A stretch of 36,979 bases of DNA from Spartobacteria bacterium (GTDB taxonomy: Bacteria; Verrucomicrobiota; Verrucomicrobiia; Chthoniobacterales; UBA6821). Positions 16,594 through 25,522 of the stretch are shown here, in pieces. The position numbers and the translations under genes were made by a program. Position 1 is the first letter of the stretch, and every line of letters begins with the position of its first letter. The notes under the pieces were generated by a model. The model saw only the letters and a program-made list of their open reading frames with translations, did no database searches and was not told where the DNA came from. The DNA is taken from positions 1 to 36,979 of the forward strand of contig CANIBV010000004.1 in the NCBI GenBank assembly GCA_947466005.1, in the 5' to 3' direction.

Positions 16594-17934
16594 ATGAAAT
16601 CACTTCTACTTCCTCCTCATCCCAAGGAGCGCCGCGTTGTCTTCCAGAATGCCTGGACCCAGGGTTACACCCCCGACATTGATTGCTACGTAAAGCACGG
16701 TGGCTACGCCGAGCTCAAGAAAGCTCTCGGGATGAAGCCCGAAGAGATTATTGATGAGGTCAAGAAGTCCAACCTCCGTGGTCGCGGTGGTGCAGGTTTC
16801 CCCTGCGGAGTGAAGTGGGGATTCATCCGGCATGATGACGGCAAGCCGCACTACATCACCTGCAACGGTGACGAGTCCGAACCCGGCACCTTCAAGGATC
16901 GTTACATCCTTCACAACGACCCGCACCAACTCATCGAGGGGATGGCCATCGCCGCCTACGCCCTCAACGTCCATCTCGCCTACATCTACATCCGTTGCGA
17001 GTTCCCGAAGGCCGCAGGAATCGTGGCCAAGGCAATCGAGGAGGCTGTTGCCAAAGGATTCCTCGGGAAGAACATCATGGGCAGCGGCTTCGATATCGAG
17101 ATGTATGTCCATCAGGGCGCGGGAGCCTACATCTGCGGCGAGGAGACCAGCCTGATTGAGTCCCTCGAGGGGAAGCGTCCCTATCCCCGCATCAAGCCTC
17201 CCTACTTCCCCGCAGTACTCGGCCTCTACATGTCGCCGACCATCGTCAATAACGTGGAGACCTTCTGCCACGTGAAGCAGATCTTCAAGATCGGCAGCGA
17301 CGAGTACGCCAAGATGGGCACACCCGGCGACGGCGGCACCAGAGTCATGTGCGTCTCCGGCGACGTCGTGCGTCCCGGACCCTACGAGATCCCCGCCGGT
17401 GGAGTCACCCTCGGTGAACTCATCAACGACGTCTGCGGCGGCATGAAGCCCGGCCGCAAGCTCAAGGCGATCATCCCCGGAGGAAGCTCTTCCAAGATCC
17501 TCCGTGCCGGAGAGACCTTCAAGATGAAGGTCAAGGGGCCCGATGGCGAGATGGTCGACAAGGAGGTTCCTCTCCTCGACCTCGTCATGGATGCGGCCAA
17601 CCTGGCGGCCGCGGGCACGATGATCGGAAGCGGAGGCGTCATCGTCATGGATGACTCCCGTGACATGCTCTGGGCGCTCAATAACCTCAACCAGTTCTAT
17701 GCTCACGAGAGCTGCGGACAGTGCACTCCCTGCCGCGAGGGCGTTCTCTGGATCGAGAAGATGACGACCCGCATGGTGAACGGTGAGGGAATCCTGCAGG
17801 ATCCCGCCATACTGAAGAACGTGGCTGACAACATCGCGGGCCGTACTGTCTGTGCCTTCGGCGAGGCCGCTTCCTGGCCTGTGCAGAGCTTTCTCGAGAA
17901 GTTCCCCGAAGAGTTCGCCGTCAAGTCTCATTAA
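16594..17934 (+). CDS. nuoF: NADH-quinone oxidoreductase subunit F (51 kDa, FMN/NADH site)
   Basis: NADH-oxidising subunit of complex I, 446 residues. The glycine-rich NADH/FMN loop LRGRGGAGFPCGVKWGF is near residue 60. The block CGEETSLIESLEGKRPYPR lies near residue 178. The [4Fe-4S] N3 ligands are in SCGQCTPCREG near residues 374-380 plus a Cys in RTVCAFG near 420. It forms the electron-input module with NuoE. No nuoG or other nuo gene follows; instead a palindromic element begins at the base after the TAA stop. A 504-codon antisense open frame is a by-product of its codon bias. Confidence 0.97.
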   Translation: MKSLLLPPHPKERRVVFQNAWTQGYTPDIDCYVKHGGYAELKKALGMKPEEIIDEVKKSNLRGRGGAGFPCGVKWGFIRHDDGKPHYITCNGDESEPGTFKDRYILHNDPHQLIEGMAIAAYALNVHLAYIYIRCEFPKAAGIVAKAIEEAVAKGFLGKNIMGSGFDIEMYVHQGAGAYICGEETSLIESLEGKRPYPRIKPPYFPAVLGLYMSPTIVNNVETFCHVKQIFKIGSDEYAKMGTPGDGGTRVMCVSGDVVRPGPYEIPAGGVTLGELINDVCGGMKPGRKLKAIIPGGSSSKILRAGETFKMKVKGPDGEMVDKEVPLLDLVMDAANLAAAGTMIGSGGVIVMDDSRDMLWALNNLNQFYAHESCGQCTPCREGVLWIEKMTTRMVNGEGILQDPAILKNVADNIAGRTVCAFGEAASWPVQSFLEKFPEEFAVKSH

Positions 17935-18098
17935 ACCCGAACTCCGAAGTTGAAAGAGATGAGTTGGCGTAAGATGGTGGCCGATAGGAGTTGCGGAGAT
18001 TTCGAGGGCGTATCGATTGATACAGGCGAGAATCGGCGCGACTTCTTTGCGGTCAGTAGATTGTGTCAAATCGCTCTCCTCAACTTCGGAGCTCGGGT
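17935..18098. mobile_element. 164-bp MITE-like imperfect palindrome
   Basis: Terminal inverted repeats ACCCGAACTCCGAAGTTGA (17935-17953) and TCAACTTCGGAGCTCGGGT (18080-18098) differ at one base. Similarity between the arms continues inward, imperfectly, to a central hairpin GTATC-GATT-GATAC (18010-18023), so the whole unit can fold on itself. The direct repeat TAA flanks both sides (17932-17934, which is the nuoF stop codon, and 18099-18101), as expected of a target duplication. No protein is encoded. Mobility is inferred from structure only; no second copy is in the window. Confidence 0.65.
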
Positions 18099-18118
18099 TA
18101 AGTCCAAGTAATCTCCCC

Positions 18119-18484
18119 ATGACCCGTCGCGCCGCACTTTTAGTTGCGAGCGTGACTGGGTTTTCTGCAGTTGCCTTGGGGGCCTTCGGGGCGCATGCGC
18201 TGAAGCTACAACTCGAAGCTCATCACACACTCGACCTCTGGAATACGGCGGTGCTCTACCACCTGGTTCATGCTCCCGTTTTGCTCTGGCTCGCTCGCAG
18301 CGCCTCTGTCGCTGCCACCCCCTTTCTCTGCTTTATTGGAGGAGTCCTCCTCTTCTCCGGAAGTCTCTATCTCTTGGCTCTTACGGGCATCGGGATGCTG
18401 GGAGCCATCACGCCGTTCGGCGGCCTCCTTCTCATGGCTGGCTGGATCCTGATTGGGATAGGCGGATTCCGTGCCGAATCATGA
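18119..18484 (+). CDS. DUF423 family small membrane protein
   Basis: A 121-residue integral membrane protein with four hydrophobic helices. It shows the family pattern GFSAVALGAFGAHALK in the first helix and YHLVHAPVLLWLA in the second, and ends with GGLLLMAGWILIGIGGF. Members (YgdD in E. coli) have no settled function. ATG 18119 lies 20 bases after the palindromic element, whose insertion may have altered its leader; an open frame extends to 18017 through that element and should not be used. Its TGA overlaps the ATG of the next gene (ATGA). Confidence 0.85.
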   Translation: MTRRAALLVASVTGFSAVALGAFGAHALKLQLEAHHTLDLWNTAVLYHLVHAPVLLWLARSASVAATPFLCFIGGVLLFSGSLYLLALTGIGMLGAITPFGGLLLMAGWILIGIGGFRAES

Positions 18485-18900
18485 TTGCACAGACCGAAAT
18501 CATCAGCATTCCCACGCAAGGGAAGGGAACCTACGAGATCACCGATGATGTTGCCGCCTTGGTCGCCCGAAGCGGAATCCGAACCGGCCTCGCCACAATC
18601 TTCCTCCAGCACACCAGCGCCAGCCTCGTGATTTATGAAAATGCAGACCCGACCGCACGGGCCGATCTCCATAGCTTCTTTGAAGATCTGGTCCCGGAGG
18701 ATAACCCCGACCTGATCCACACGGCCGAGGGGCCGGATGATTCCACGAGCCACCTCCGGATGGCATTGACCCGGACCAGCGAGTCGGTTCCTGTCGCAGA
18801 GGGACGCCTCCAGCTTGGCACCTGGCAGGGCATCTACCTCTTCGAGCACCGCCGAGCCCACCATCAGCGAACCGTGGTCGTCAGTCTGATCGGGAACTAG
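18481..18900 (+). CDS. YjbQ/UPF0047 family protein
   Basis: A 139-residue soluble protein. The family signature HTSASLVIYENADPTARADL is followed by the HTAEGPDDSTSHLRMAL block and the C-terminal GTWQGIYLFEHRRAHHQRTV, with the conserved histidines. Members form beta-rich trimers and some homologues rescue thiamine phosphate synthase mutants in E. coli, though the native role is unsettled. Overlaps the DUF423 gene by four bases, so the two are translationally coupled. The following 100 bases to the convergent gene hold CTGAAG-type repeat phrases and no strong terminator. Confidence 0.88.
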   Translation: MIAQTEIISIPTQGKGTYEITDDVAALVARSGIRTGLATIFLQHTSASLVIYENADPTARADLHSFFEDLVPEDNPDLIHTAEGPDDSTSHLRMALTRTSESVPVAEGRLQLGTWQGIYLFEHRRAHHQRTVVVSLIGN

Positions 18901-19000
18901 CGACTGAAGGCTGAAGATCTGATGGATGAATCAAAAGAATCAAGAACTCAGCAAAGGAATATCGGAGTCTGACCGTATCAGGATTGCTGTCCTACTCTCC

Positions 19001-20302
19001 TTACCTGAAGACTAGGCGGCAGATCACCAGAGAGGCGGCCACGCCTGCGGCATCAGCCAAGAGACCCGCAGCAAGAGCATGCCTGCCACGTCGGATCGCC
19101 ACCGAGCCGAAGTAGACGGCCAGAACATAGAGCGTGGTTTCCGTTCCTCCGAGAATAGTCCCGGCAAGTTGTGCCGCGTAGCTGTCAGGACCGCAGGCTT
19201 TCACAATCTCGGCAAAGAGTCCCGTGGCGGCGCTCCCACTCATGGGGCGTACCAGGACCATCGGGAGCACCTGAGAGGGGAGTCCGATCAGATCAAGTAG
19301 AGGGGCAAGAAGGCGACTGAGGATGTCGATCCCTCCGGCGGCCCGAAAGATGCCTACCGCGACGAGGATAGCGACAAGATAAGGGAAGATGCGCAGGGCT
19401 ACCTGGATTCCCTCCTTGGCTCCCTCGACAAACTCCTCATAGACAGAGACCCCTTGGAGGGCTGCGTAGAGGGGAAAAAATCCGATGAGAAAGGGGATCG
19501 CGACCAGTGAGATCGATTGGATGACGGTAATGGCGATTGAGGGGCCTGAAACTTGGGAAGAAACAAGATGGCAGATGGTACCTGCAAAAAGGGCGACATA
19601 GGCACCCAGTAGGAGTTTTTTCCAGAGGGAGAAGGGACGGGGGGGGGCGGAAGATGGGAGGACGACGTTCTCCGTGGAACGGAGGATGGTGCCGACTGCA
19701 TGTTCAAGAGGAGGGAGTGCAAACATCGGGAGTCGCTGCAGGAGTTTCACGGAGGTGATGCCGGTCAGGAAGGAACAGGTCGTGGCGACGAGTGCGGTGC
19801 CGATGATCGCAGTGGGATGAGTGGCGCCTGCGGCGGCGAGGATGCCGACAGCCGTGGCAGGGATCAACTGGACTGAGCTGGTATTGATCGCAAGGAATGT
19901 GCACATCGCGTTGGTGGCGGTGCCGGGGCGGGGATTCAGAGACTCCAGCCCCTGCATCGCTCTCAGACCAAGTGGTGTGGCGGCGTTGCCAAGGCCAAGC
20001 ATGTTGGCGGCGATGTTCATCACCATGGCTCCCATGGCGGGATGATCCGCCGGGACATCAGGAAAGAGACGGATCAACAGGGGGCGCAGCAGTCCCGAGA
20101 GGCGCTCCACGGCCCCCGACTTCTCTGCCAGACGCATGATCCCGAGCCAGAGAGCCATCACGGCACCGAGAGGCAGAGCGATCGTCATTAGGGAACTCTT
20201 GCAGGCATCAAAGGTCGCTGCGGTCAGGGCTTCGGTGCGCCCGGTCAGGACTCCGAGCACAACTCCGCAGAGAATCAGTCCTAGCCAGAGGTAATTGAGC
20301 AT
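19001..20302 (-). CDS. SpmA-SpmB fusion, nucleoside-recognition (Gate) domain membrane protein
   Basis: About 433 residues with about ten hydrophobic segments. The first half has NIAANMLGLGNAATPLGLRAM and the asparagine-rich NAMCTFLAINTSSVQLIPAT, as in spore maturation protein A. The second half has LVRPMSGSAATGLFAEIVKA and TILGGTETTLYVLAVYFGSV, as in spore maturation protein B. In Bacillus the two are separate genes needed for spore core dehydration; fused forms occur in many bacteria that do not sporulate, where the transported substrate is unknown. ATG 20302 is chosen; a TTG at 20362 would add a tail that is not family-like. It stands alone between a convergent yjbQ and a divergent dcd. 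Confidence 0.85.
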   Translation of the reverse strand: MLNYLWLGLILCGVVLGVLTGRTEALTAATFDACKSSLMTIALPLGAVMALWLGIMRLAEKSGAVERLSGLLRPLLIRLFPDVPADHPAMGAMVMNIAANMLGLGNAATPLGLRAMQGLESLNPRPGTATNAMCTFLAINTSSVQLIPATAVGILAAAGATHPTAIIGTALVATTCSFLTGITSVKLLQRLPMFALPPLEHAVGTILRSTENVVLPSSAPPRPFSLWKKLLLGAYVALFAGTICHLVSSQVSGPSIAITVIQSISLVAIPFLIGFFPLYAALQGVSVYEEFVEGAKEGIQVALRIFPYLVAILVAVGIFRAAGGIDILSRLLAPLLDLIGLPSQVLPMVLVRPMSGSAATGLFAEIVKACGPDSYAAQLAGTILGGTETTLYVLAVYFGSVAIRRGRHALAAGLLADAAGVAASLVICRLVFR

Positions 20303-20363
20303 ATCGTGGTTTTTAGAATGAGGGAGTCCTGTGTCCCAAGAGAAAACAGCTTCTGAGATCAAA

Positions 20364-20387
20364 TCAGGAATTCAGGAATTCAGGAAC
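20364..20387. repeat. Three tandem 8-bp units (TCAGGAAT)
   Basis: TCAGGAAT, TCAGGAAT, TCAGGAAC in direct tandem, in the leader region between divergent spmAB-like and dcd. It belongs in style to the CTGA/CAGG-rich phrases found in several other gaps of this window. Confidence 0.8.
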
Positions 20388-20532
20388 TGAAAGAAATTAG
20401 GTTAGGATCCTCGGATCAAAAAAACGGTTCTTTTGAGTATGCCGGATCTTCCTATTATCAAATTGCTAGGACTCTCATTGTTCCCTTATTTCCAGTTTTC
20501 CTGATTAAATTTCTCCGTTCGGTAAAATTCCC

Positions 20533-20561
20533 GTGGCAGGCGAGAGAGCTTTCGCTTTAAT
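20533..20561 (+). promoter_or_regulatory. Candidate promoter of dcd
   Basis: GTGGCA (20533-20538), 17-base spacer, TTTAAT (20556-20561). The -10 box ends only 9 bases before ATG 20571, so the message would have almost no leader. Confidence 0.35.
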
Positions 20562-20570
20562 ACTCTGACT

Positions 20571-21137
20571 ATGTCAGTCTGCCCTGATCGCTGGATTCGC
20601 AAAATGTCGCTCAAACACGGGATGATCGAACCGTTTGTGGAGCGACAAGTCCGTTCTTCGGATGATCGTCAGATCATCAGCTATGGCCTCTCCAGCTATG
20701 GTTATGACCTGCGTGTTGCCGACGAGTTCAAGGTCTTTACCAACGTCTTCAGCGCCATGGTTGATCCCAAGAATTTCGACGAGAAATCATTTGTCGATGT
20801 GAAGACAGATATCTGTGTGGTTCCTCCCAACTCTTTTGCCTTGGCCCGCAGTGTGGAATACTTCCGCATTCCCCGCGAGGTCCTCACTATCTGCGTTGGC
20901 AAGTCGACCTATGCCCGCTGCGGCATCATCGTGAATGTCACTCCCTTTGAGCCGGAGTGGGAGGGACATGTGACCCTTGAAATCTCCAACACGACTCCCC
21001 TTCCTGCCAGGATCTATGCGAACGAGGGTCTGGCGCAGGTTGTCTTCTTCGAAGCCAATGAGCCATGCGAGACCAGCTACGCTGATCGTGGAGGCAAGTA
21101 CATGAAGCAACGCGGAATCACCGCGCCGAGGATGTAG
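20571..21137 (+). CDS. dcd: dCTP deaminase
   Basis: Trimeric enzyme that converts dCTP to dUTP, the main source of dUMP for thymidylate in many bacteria. The 188-residue protein shows [17 protein letters not shown] near residue 37 and the catalytic/nucleotide block [20 protein letters not shown] near residue 110, followed by [11 protein letters not shown] with the catalytic Glu. The variant GKSTYARCG (against RSSLARLG in E. coli) is common in a large Dcd subgroup. The C-terminal tail [14 protein letters not shown] closes over the active site. The start at 20571 gives the family-like PDRWIRKM opening; ATG 20604 is too short. Confidence 0.93.
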   Translation: MSVCPDRWIRKMSLKHGMIEPFVERQVRSSDDRQIISYGLSSYGYDLRVADEFKVFTNVFSAMVDPKNFDEKSFVDVKTDICVVPPNSFALARSVEYFRIPREVLTICVGKSTYARCGIIVNVTPFEPEWEGHVTLEISNTTPLPARIYANEGLAQVVFFEANEPCETSYADRGGKYMKQRGITAPRM

Positions 21138-21164
21138 GGAAAGCGGACTCTGTCCGCCTTGAAA

Positions 21165-21208
21165 GATGAGACCTGATTCCTTCGGGTTTCCGGTTTCAAG
21201 TCTCAGGT
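21165..21208. repeat. Repeat phrase pair between dcd and BFN gene
   Basis: GATGAGACCTGA (21165-21176) and GGTTTCAAGTCTCAGGT (21192-21208) match, directly and in reverse complement, the single block at 32336-32358. The two also pair with each other weakly (ACCTGA/TCAGGT) and are followed by TTTTTCTT, so the unit may serve as a terminator of dcd. The right part overlaps the last codons of the minus-strand gene. Confidence 0.6.
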
Positions 21209-21690
21209 TTTTCTTCCGGGGCTTCCCCTTCAGGTTCTTCGCCCGGCTTCTCTTTCGTCATCTTCTTAAGGACTTCTGACATGTCCTCCACCTCGTCCCA
21301 GACAGGGCGTGTGATATAGATTGGGGCATTTTGCTGTGCTGCCATCGCCAGGCAGTCGCTGGGGCGTGCATCAAGTTCGATCACTTTGCGCTGTTGAAGC
21401 TCATTCTCTACCGTGACGATCATGCGACCGTAGTAGGTGGCTCCCTTGAGGTCGTTGATGATCACCCTCTCCACCTTCGCCCCGAGTGAAGTGAGGAGTA
21501 ACCCCATCAGATCATGGGTGAGGGGACGTTCACTCTTGGTTCCATTGATGAGAAGGCTGATCGCATTGCCGACCATCGGGTCCATATAGATAACAAAGGC
21601 CTTCTGGTCATTCCCGAGGAAAACGGCGCTCCCGCTCGTCGTCGGAAAAATCGCCTTGATTTCGATAAGCAGGACTTCTTTGGAGATCAT
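21196..21690 (-). CDS. Bifunctional nuclease (DUF151/BFN) domain protein
   Basis: A 164-residue protein. Residues 1 to about 135 are the BFN domain: AVFLGNDQKAFVIYMDPMVG, then RPLTHDLMGLLLTSLGAKVE and the signature ELDARPSDCLAMAAQ. Some plant and thermophile members have RNase and DNase activity; the bacterial role is mostly unknown. The C-terminal tail is acidic and Pro/Glu-rich (KEKPGEEPEGEAPEEKPET), and its last codons are part of a sequence phrase found again at 32342-32358. ATG 21690 is the chosen start. Convergent with dcd. Confidence 0.9.
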   Translation of the reverse strand: MISKEVLLIEIKAIFPTTSGSAVFLGNDQKAFVIYMDPMVGNAISLLINGTKSERPLTHDLMGLLLTSLGAKVERVIINDLKGATYYGRMIVTVENELQQRKVIELDARPSDCLAMAAQQNAPIYITRPVWDEVEDMSEVLKKMTKEKPGEEPEGEAPEEKPET

Positions 21691-21750
21691 GGAACAAGTA
21701 TGCCCAAATGAGAGAGGAACGCATCTACGCTTTCTGCTTATCCTGCTCTT

Positions 21751-22368
21751 CTACGGCTTGTAATCGGGATGAATGATTCCGCGGCGTTTGTATTCCTCGG
21801 AGAGGACAAGGTAATGGTCGGCCCAGGAGCCAAGTCCCGCCTGCTCCTCCGGGGTGAGCATCCGGACGATTCGCCCGGGTGAGCCGACGACCATTGATCC
21901 GGGGGGGATCTCAGTATTCATCAGGATCGTGGCATGAGCGCCGATCAGGCAACGCTCGCCGATGACGGCCCCGTCCAGAATGATCGCTCCCATGCCGATC
22001 AATGCCTCGTCGCCGATGGTGCATGCATGGACGACGGCGTTATGTCCGATGGTCACACGACGCCCGATGGTGACGCCTTGATTTGTCGCGACGTGAATCA
22101 CTGCATTGTCCTGAACGTTACTCTCCTCGCCGACCTTGATGGCGGCGATGTCGGCACGTAGCGAAGCGCCCGGCCAGATGCTTGACCGTGCTCCCAGCGT
22201 CACGGCTCCAACGAGGAATGCACCTGGCGCGACAAGCGCATCGTTGGGAACATGGGGTGATCGGGCGAGGTTCGTTGCTACGATTTTAGCGAAGTAGTCA
22301 AGATGTTCTGGGTGGAAGATGTCGGCTGCGGGGTGAGTGTTCATGGGGTTATTCTGAATATTCTTCAT
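21751..22368 (-). CDS. Gamma-class carbonic anhydrase-like hexapeptide protein
   Basis: A 205-residue left-handed beta-helix protein. It contains repeated hexapeptides (such as VGAVTLGARSSIWPGASLRADIA spread over residues 50-75). The three zinc-ligand histidines of gamma carbonic anhydrases are visible: one in NAVIHV and two in IGHNAVVH. The C-terminal IPPGSMVVGSPGRIVRML and the following helix are typical of the YrdA/PaaY group. Activity as carbonic anhydrase cannot be judged by eye. ATG 22368 or ATG 22344 may be the start. Divergent from the HU gene, with the HU promoter region between. Confidence 0.85.
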   Translation of the reverse strand: MKNIQNNPMNTHPAADIFHPEHLDYFAKIVATNLARSPHVPNDALVAPGAFLVGAVTLGARSSIWPGASLRADIAAIKVGEESNVQDNAVIHVATNQGVTIGRRVTIGHNAVVHACTIGDEALIGMGAIILDGAVIGERCLIGAHATILMNTEIPPGSMVVGSPGRIVRMLTPEEQAGLGSWADHYLVLSEEYKRRGIIHPDYKP

Positions 22369-22376
22369 AATGGGTG

Positions 22377-22407
22377 TTGACAGTATGCGATGGTTTTTTT
22401 CTTCTAT
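22377..22407 (+). promoter_or_regulatory. Candidate promoter of HU gene
   Basis: A perfect -35 TTGACA (22377-22382) is followed by a T-rich spacer and TTCTAT (22402-22407) as a weak -10 with a 19-base spacer. Transcription from near 22414 would give a roughly 40-base leader made almost only of A and C. Confidence 0.4.
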
Positions 22408-22452
22408 CTCTTGTCACAAGACACCAACACACCCAACCCAACACAACAATCC

Positions 22453-22731
22453 ATGAGCAGCAAACTCCATCTCGTTGAATCCGTCCAGAAGGCCCTCGGC
22501 AAAGACGTCTCCAAGGCCCACTCCGAAAAAGTCGTGGCAGCAGTCATCGACAGCATCAAGAGCCTCGTTAAGAAGCATAAGAGCCTCCAGTTGATCGGAT
22601 TTGGCACCTTCAAGGTCGTCAACCGCAAGGCCCGCAAGGGAATCAACCCCAAGACCGGAAAGGCCATCCAGATCAAGGCTTCCAAGAGCGTTCGCCTGAC
22701 ACCAGGCAAGGCTTTCAAGCAGTCTCTCTAA
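22453..22731 (+). CDS. HU-family DNA-binding protein
   Basis: A 92-residue basic nucleoid protein. The helical part (residues 1-45) leads to SLQLIGFGTFKVVNRKARKG and GINPKTGKAIQIKASKSVRL, the beta-arm with the conserved NPKTG at the arm base, where HU/IHF proteins usually have a proline that intercalates in DNA. The tail TPGKAFKQSL is standard. ATG 22453 is preceded by an A/C-only leader without Shine-Dalgarno; the frame upstream to 22390 is not family-like. A 17-bp perfect terminator follows. Confidence 0.95.
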   Translation: MSSKLHLVESVQKALGKDVSKAHSEKVVAAVIDSIKSLVKKHKSLQLIGFGTFKVVNRKARKGINPKTGKAIQIKASKSVRLTPGKAFKQSL

Positions 22732-22757
22732 GTTTTAAAGGGTTTCCCCCCCGCCTC

Positions 22758-22795
22758 AGAAAACCCGTTATGCCGTTTGGCATAACGGGTTTTCT
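22758..22795. terminator. Perfect 17-bp hairpin terminator after HU gene
   Basis: AGAAAACCCGTTATGCC (22758-22774), loop GTTT, GGCATAACGGGTTTTCT (22779-22795). The A-rich left and T-rich right edges would let it work in both directions. Confidence 0.92.
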
Positions 22796-22836
22796 CATTC
22801 CTAACGCCGTCGCTTTTACTCTATGCTGTCGTTCTC

Positions 22837-23823
22837 ATGAAATCACCACTTGTTGTTTCCGTTACCGGTGCCGCTGGGCAGATCGGCTACTCACTCCTTC
22901 CCCGCATCGCCTCAGGGCAGGTATTCGGCTATGACCAACCCGTCGCCCTTCGCCTGATTGAGATTGAACCAGGAATGAAGGCTCTCGCCGGCGTGGTCAT
23001 GGAACTCAACGACTGCGCTTTCCCCCTCCTTGAGTCGGTCGTGGCGACCTCTGATCTTGATGTCGGATTCGACGGGGCCAACTGGGCTCTTCTTGTCGGC
23101 AGCGTGCCCCGCAAGGCTGGGATGGAGCGCAAGGACCTCCTCGGCATCAACGGGAAGATCTTCATCGGTCAGGGGCAGGCCATCGAGCGCAACGCAGCTG
23201 ATGACATTAATGTTCTTGTTGTCGGCAATCCCTGCAACACGAATTGCCTCATCGCCATGAAGAATGCACCAAGCGTTCCGGAGAATCGCTGGCATGCCAT
23301 GACTCGCCTCGATGAGAACCGCGCCAAGAGCGCCCTAGCCGAGAAGGCTGGATGCCACTCCCGGGATATCACTAAGCTCGCCATCTGGGGCAATCACTCC
23401 AGCACCCTCTATCCAGACTTTGAGAACGCTCTGATCAATGGCGATCCTGTGAGCAAGTACATCCCGGATAGCGCCTGGCTTGAGGGTGACTTCATTAAGG
23501 ACGTCCAGCAGCGTGGAGCCGCCATCATTGCGGCACGAGGGCTCTCCTCGGCCGCCTCTGCGGCACATGCTGCGCTCGAGACCGTTATCTCCCTTCGCGA
23601 GACCACTCCCACTGACGAATGGCGAAGCGTGGCTGTTGCCTCCGACGGCTCCTACGGCGTCGAGAAGGGCCTCATCTGTTCCTTTCCGACCCGATCCAAC
23701 GGCAAATCAGCCTCGATCGTCCAAGGCGTCGAGCTCAGCGATTTCGGTAAGGCCAAGTTCCAGCTGTCCCTCAACGAGTTGCTGGAGGAAAAGGCAATGG
23801 TCTCAGAGCTTCTGCCACAGTAA
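22837..23823 (+). CDS. mdh: Malate dehydrogenase (NAD)
   Basis: TCA-cycle enzyme that oxidises malate to oxaloacetate, 328 residues. The NAD-binding loop [18 protein letters not shown] is at residues 10-27. The substrate-binding [13 protein letters not shown] is near residue 90, the NPCNTN block near 130, and the catalytic-site pair is LDENRA and [12 protein letters not shown] (proton-accepting His near 188). It belongs to the cytosolic-type MDH subgroup rather than the LDH-like one. The gene begins 41 bases after the HU terminator; a TATGCT box (22822-22827) ends 9 bases before ATG. fumC follows after 155 bases, so two consecutive TCA enzymes are adjacent. Confidence 0.95.
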   Translation: MKSPLVVSVTGAAGQIGYSLLPRIASGQVFGYDQPVALRLIEIEPGMKALAGVVMELNDCAFPLLESVVATSDLDVGFDGANWALLVGSVPRKAGMERKDLLGINGKIFIGQGQAIERNAADDINVLVVGNPCNTNCLIAMKNAPSVPENRWHAMTRLDENRAKSALAEKAGCHSRDITKLAIWGNHSSTLYPDFENALINGDPVSKYIPDSAWLEGDFIKDVQQRGAAIIAARGLSSAASAAHAALETVISLRETTPTDEWRSVAVASDGSYGVEKGLICSFPTRSNGKSASIVQGVELSDFGKAKFQLSLNELLEEKAMVSELLPQ

Positions 23824-23978
23824 GGAGAATAGGCTGAAGACTTTTAGACTGTTAGGAAAGAGATGGGGGCTCTCCTCGGCCTCATTCTCCAGGCAGTTTT
23901 CAGGCCATCCGGTATTCCCCCCTACTGATCCCTCTGCCTAATAGCCTTCAGTCTAAACCGCTAAACACCTCACCTTCC

Positions 23979-25394
23979 ATGTCCCACGATCTTCCTCCCG
24001 CCGATCCCGTCACCCACCGTTCAGAAACCGATAGCATGGGGGCGATCCCCGTTCCTCACCATCGGTATTACGGGGCGCAGACTGCCCGCTCTCTGATCCA
24101 TTTTGACATTGGGAACGACACCAAGCCGCCCGAACTCATCAAGGCCCTGGGCCAACTCAAGAAGGCATGCGCCCTTGCCAACCGCGATCTTGGCAAGCTC
24201 CCACCGGAGAATGCTGAGCTAATCGTCCGCGCGGCCGACGAGGTGATATCTGGCAAACTGGATGATCACTTTCCCCTGCGTATCTGGCAAACCGGCAGCG
24301 GCACCCAGAGCAATATGAACGCCAATGAGGTCATTTCTAACCGAGCGATCGAGATGGCGGGGGGAGTTCTTGGCTCCAAGGCCCCGATTCATCCCAATGA
24401 CCACGTGAACATGTCGCAGTCCTCGAACGACACCTTCCCCACCGCGATGAACATCGCGGCAGTATCCGTCGTCAGGCAACGCCTCATCCCCGCTGTCAGG
24501 CACCTGCGTGGCGCCCTTGATGCCAAGGCCAAGGATTATGTAGACGTTGTTAAGATCGGACGCACCCACTTGCAGGATGCCACCCCAATGACCCTGGGCC
24601 AGGAGTTCTCCGGTTATGTGGCGATGCTGGATTCGGATCTTCTCCGTCTCCATGAGATCCTGCCTGGATTGGAGTCTCTTGCCATCGGAGGAACCGCCGT
24701 CGGCACAGGCCTCAACTCACATCCCAAGTTCGGGGATGCCGCCGCCGCCCACCTCGCGCAGATGACCGGATATCAGTTTAAGTCAGCCTCCAATAAGTTT
24801 GCCGCCCTCTCATCGCACGGAGAGTTCGTTTTTGCCAGTGGTGCCCTTAAGTCACTCGCCACCTCGCTCATGAAGATTGCCAACGATCTTCGCTGGTTGG
24901 CCTCAGGCCCCCGTTGCGGTCTCGGTGAGCTTTCACTGCCGGAGAATGAGCCGGGTTCATCCATCATGCCCGGCAAAGTCAATCCCACGCAATGCGAGGC
25001 GGTCACCATGGTAGCTGTCCAAGTTATGGGGAACGATGCCTCCATTGGCTTTGCGGCATCCCAAGGAAACTTTGAACTGAATGTCTTTAAGCCGGTCATC
25101 ATTCACAATTTCCTCCACTCCGTCAGGCTCCTCTCCGATTCCTGCCACTCCTTCACGGATCATTGCATCATCGGTATTGAGGCGAATCTGGAGACGATTG
25201 CTGGATATGTCCGGAATTCACTCATGCTGGTCACTGCGCTCAACCCCCACATTGGCTACGACAAGGCTGCTCAGATTGCCAAGAAGGCCCACAAGGAGAA
25301 GAGCAGTCTGAAAGAGGCAGCAGTGGCGCTTGGGTATCTGACCGCTGTGCAATTCGATGATTGGGTGGTGGCCTCCGACATGACCCACCCTTAG
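23979..25394 (+). CDS. fumC: Fumarate hydratase, class II
   Basis: Iron-independent fumarase that makes malate from fumarate, 471 residues. The conserved blocks are in order: [14 protein letters not shown] near residue 105, [20 protein letters not shown] near 145, [11 protein letters not shown] near 193, and the catalytic-loop signature [16 protein letters not shown] near 325 with the active-site Ser. Start ATG 23979 follows a CA-rich leader without Shine-Dalgarno. The mdh-fumC gap (23824-23978) holds CTGAAG-type repeats rather than a clear terminator, so co-transcription is possible. Confidence 0.95.
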   Translation: MSHDLPPADPVTHRSETDSMGAIPVPHHRYYGAQTARSLIHFDIGNDTKPPELIKALGQLKKACALANRDLGKLPPENAELIVRAADEVISGKLDDHFPLRIWQTGSGTQSNMNANEVISNRAIEMAGGVLGSKAPIHPNDHVNMSQSSNDTFPTAMNIAAVSVVRQRLIPAVRHLRGALDAKAKDYVDVVKIGRTHLQDATPMTLGQEFSGYVAMLDSDLLRLHEILPGLESLAIGGTAVGTGLNSHPKFGDAAAAHLAQMTGYQFKSASNKFAALSSHGEFVFASGALKSLATSLMKIANDLRWLASGPRCGLGELSLPENEPGSSIMPGKVNPTQCEAVTMVAVQVMGNDASIGFAASQGNFELNVFKPVIIHNFLHSVRLLSDSCHSFTDHCIIGIEANLETIAGYVRNSLMLVTALNPHIGYDKAAQIAKKAHKEKSSLKEAAVALGYLTAVQFDDWVVASDMTHP

Positions 25395-25522
25395 GTGTGG
25401 AGCCACCGATCTAGGAAGAGAAGAATTCGATGCTTGATAGCGGCTGCAAACGTTACTCAACCCAAACGGGGGTAAAGTCTGATCTTGGGAAGAAACCTAG
25501 GCTTTTTGGAGTACCTCGTCTG

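Noticed and set aside
16606-18120. A 504-codon open frame on the minus strand opposite nuoF
   Set aside because: It is the antisense shadow of nuoF, whose GC-rich third positions suppress stops; the translated product is Asp/Leu/His-rich without any motif, and it runs through the palindromic element.
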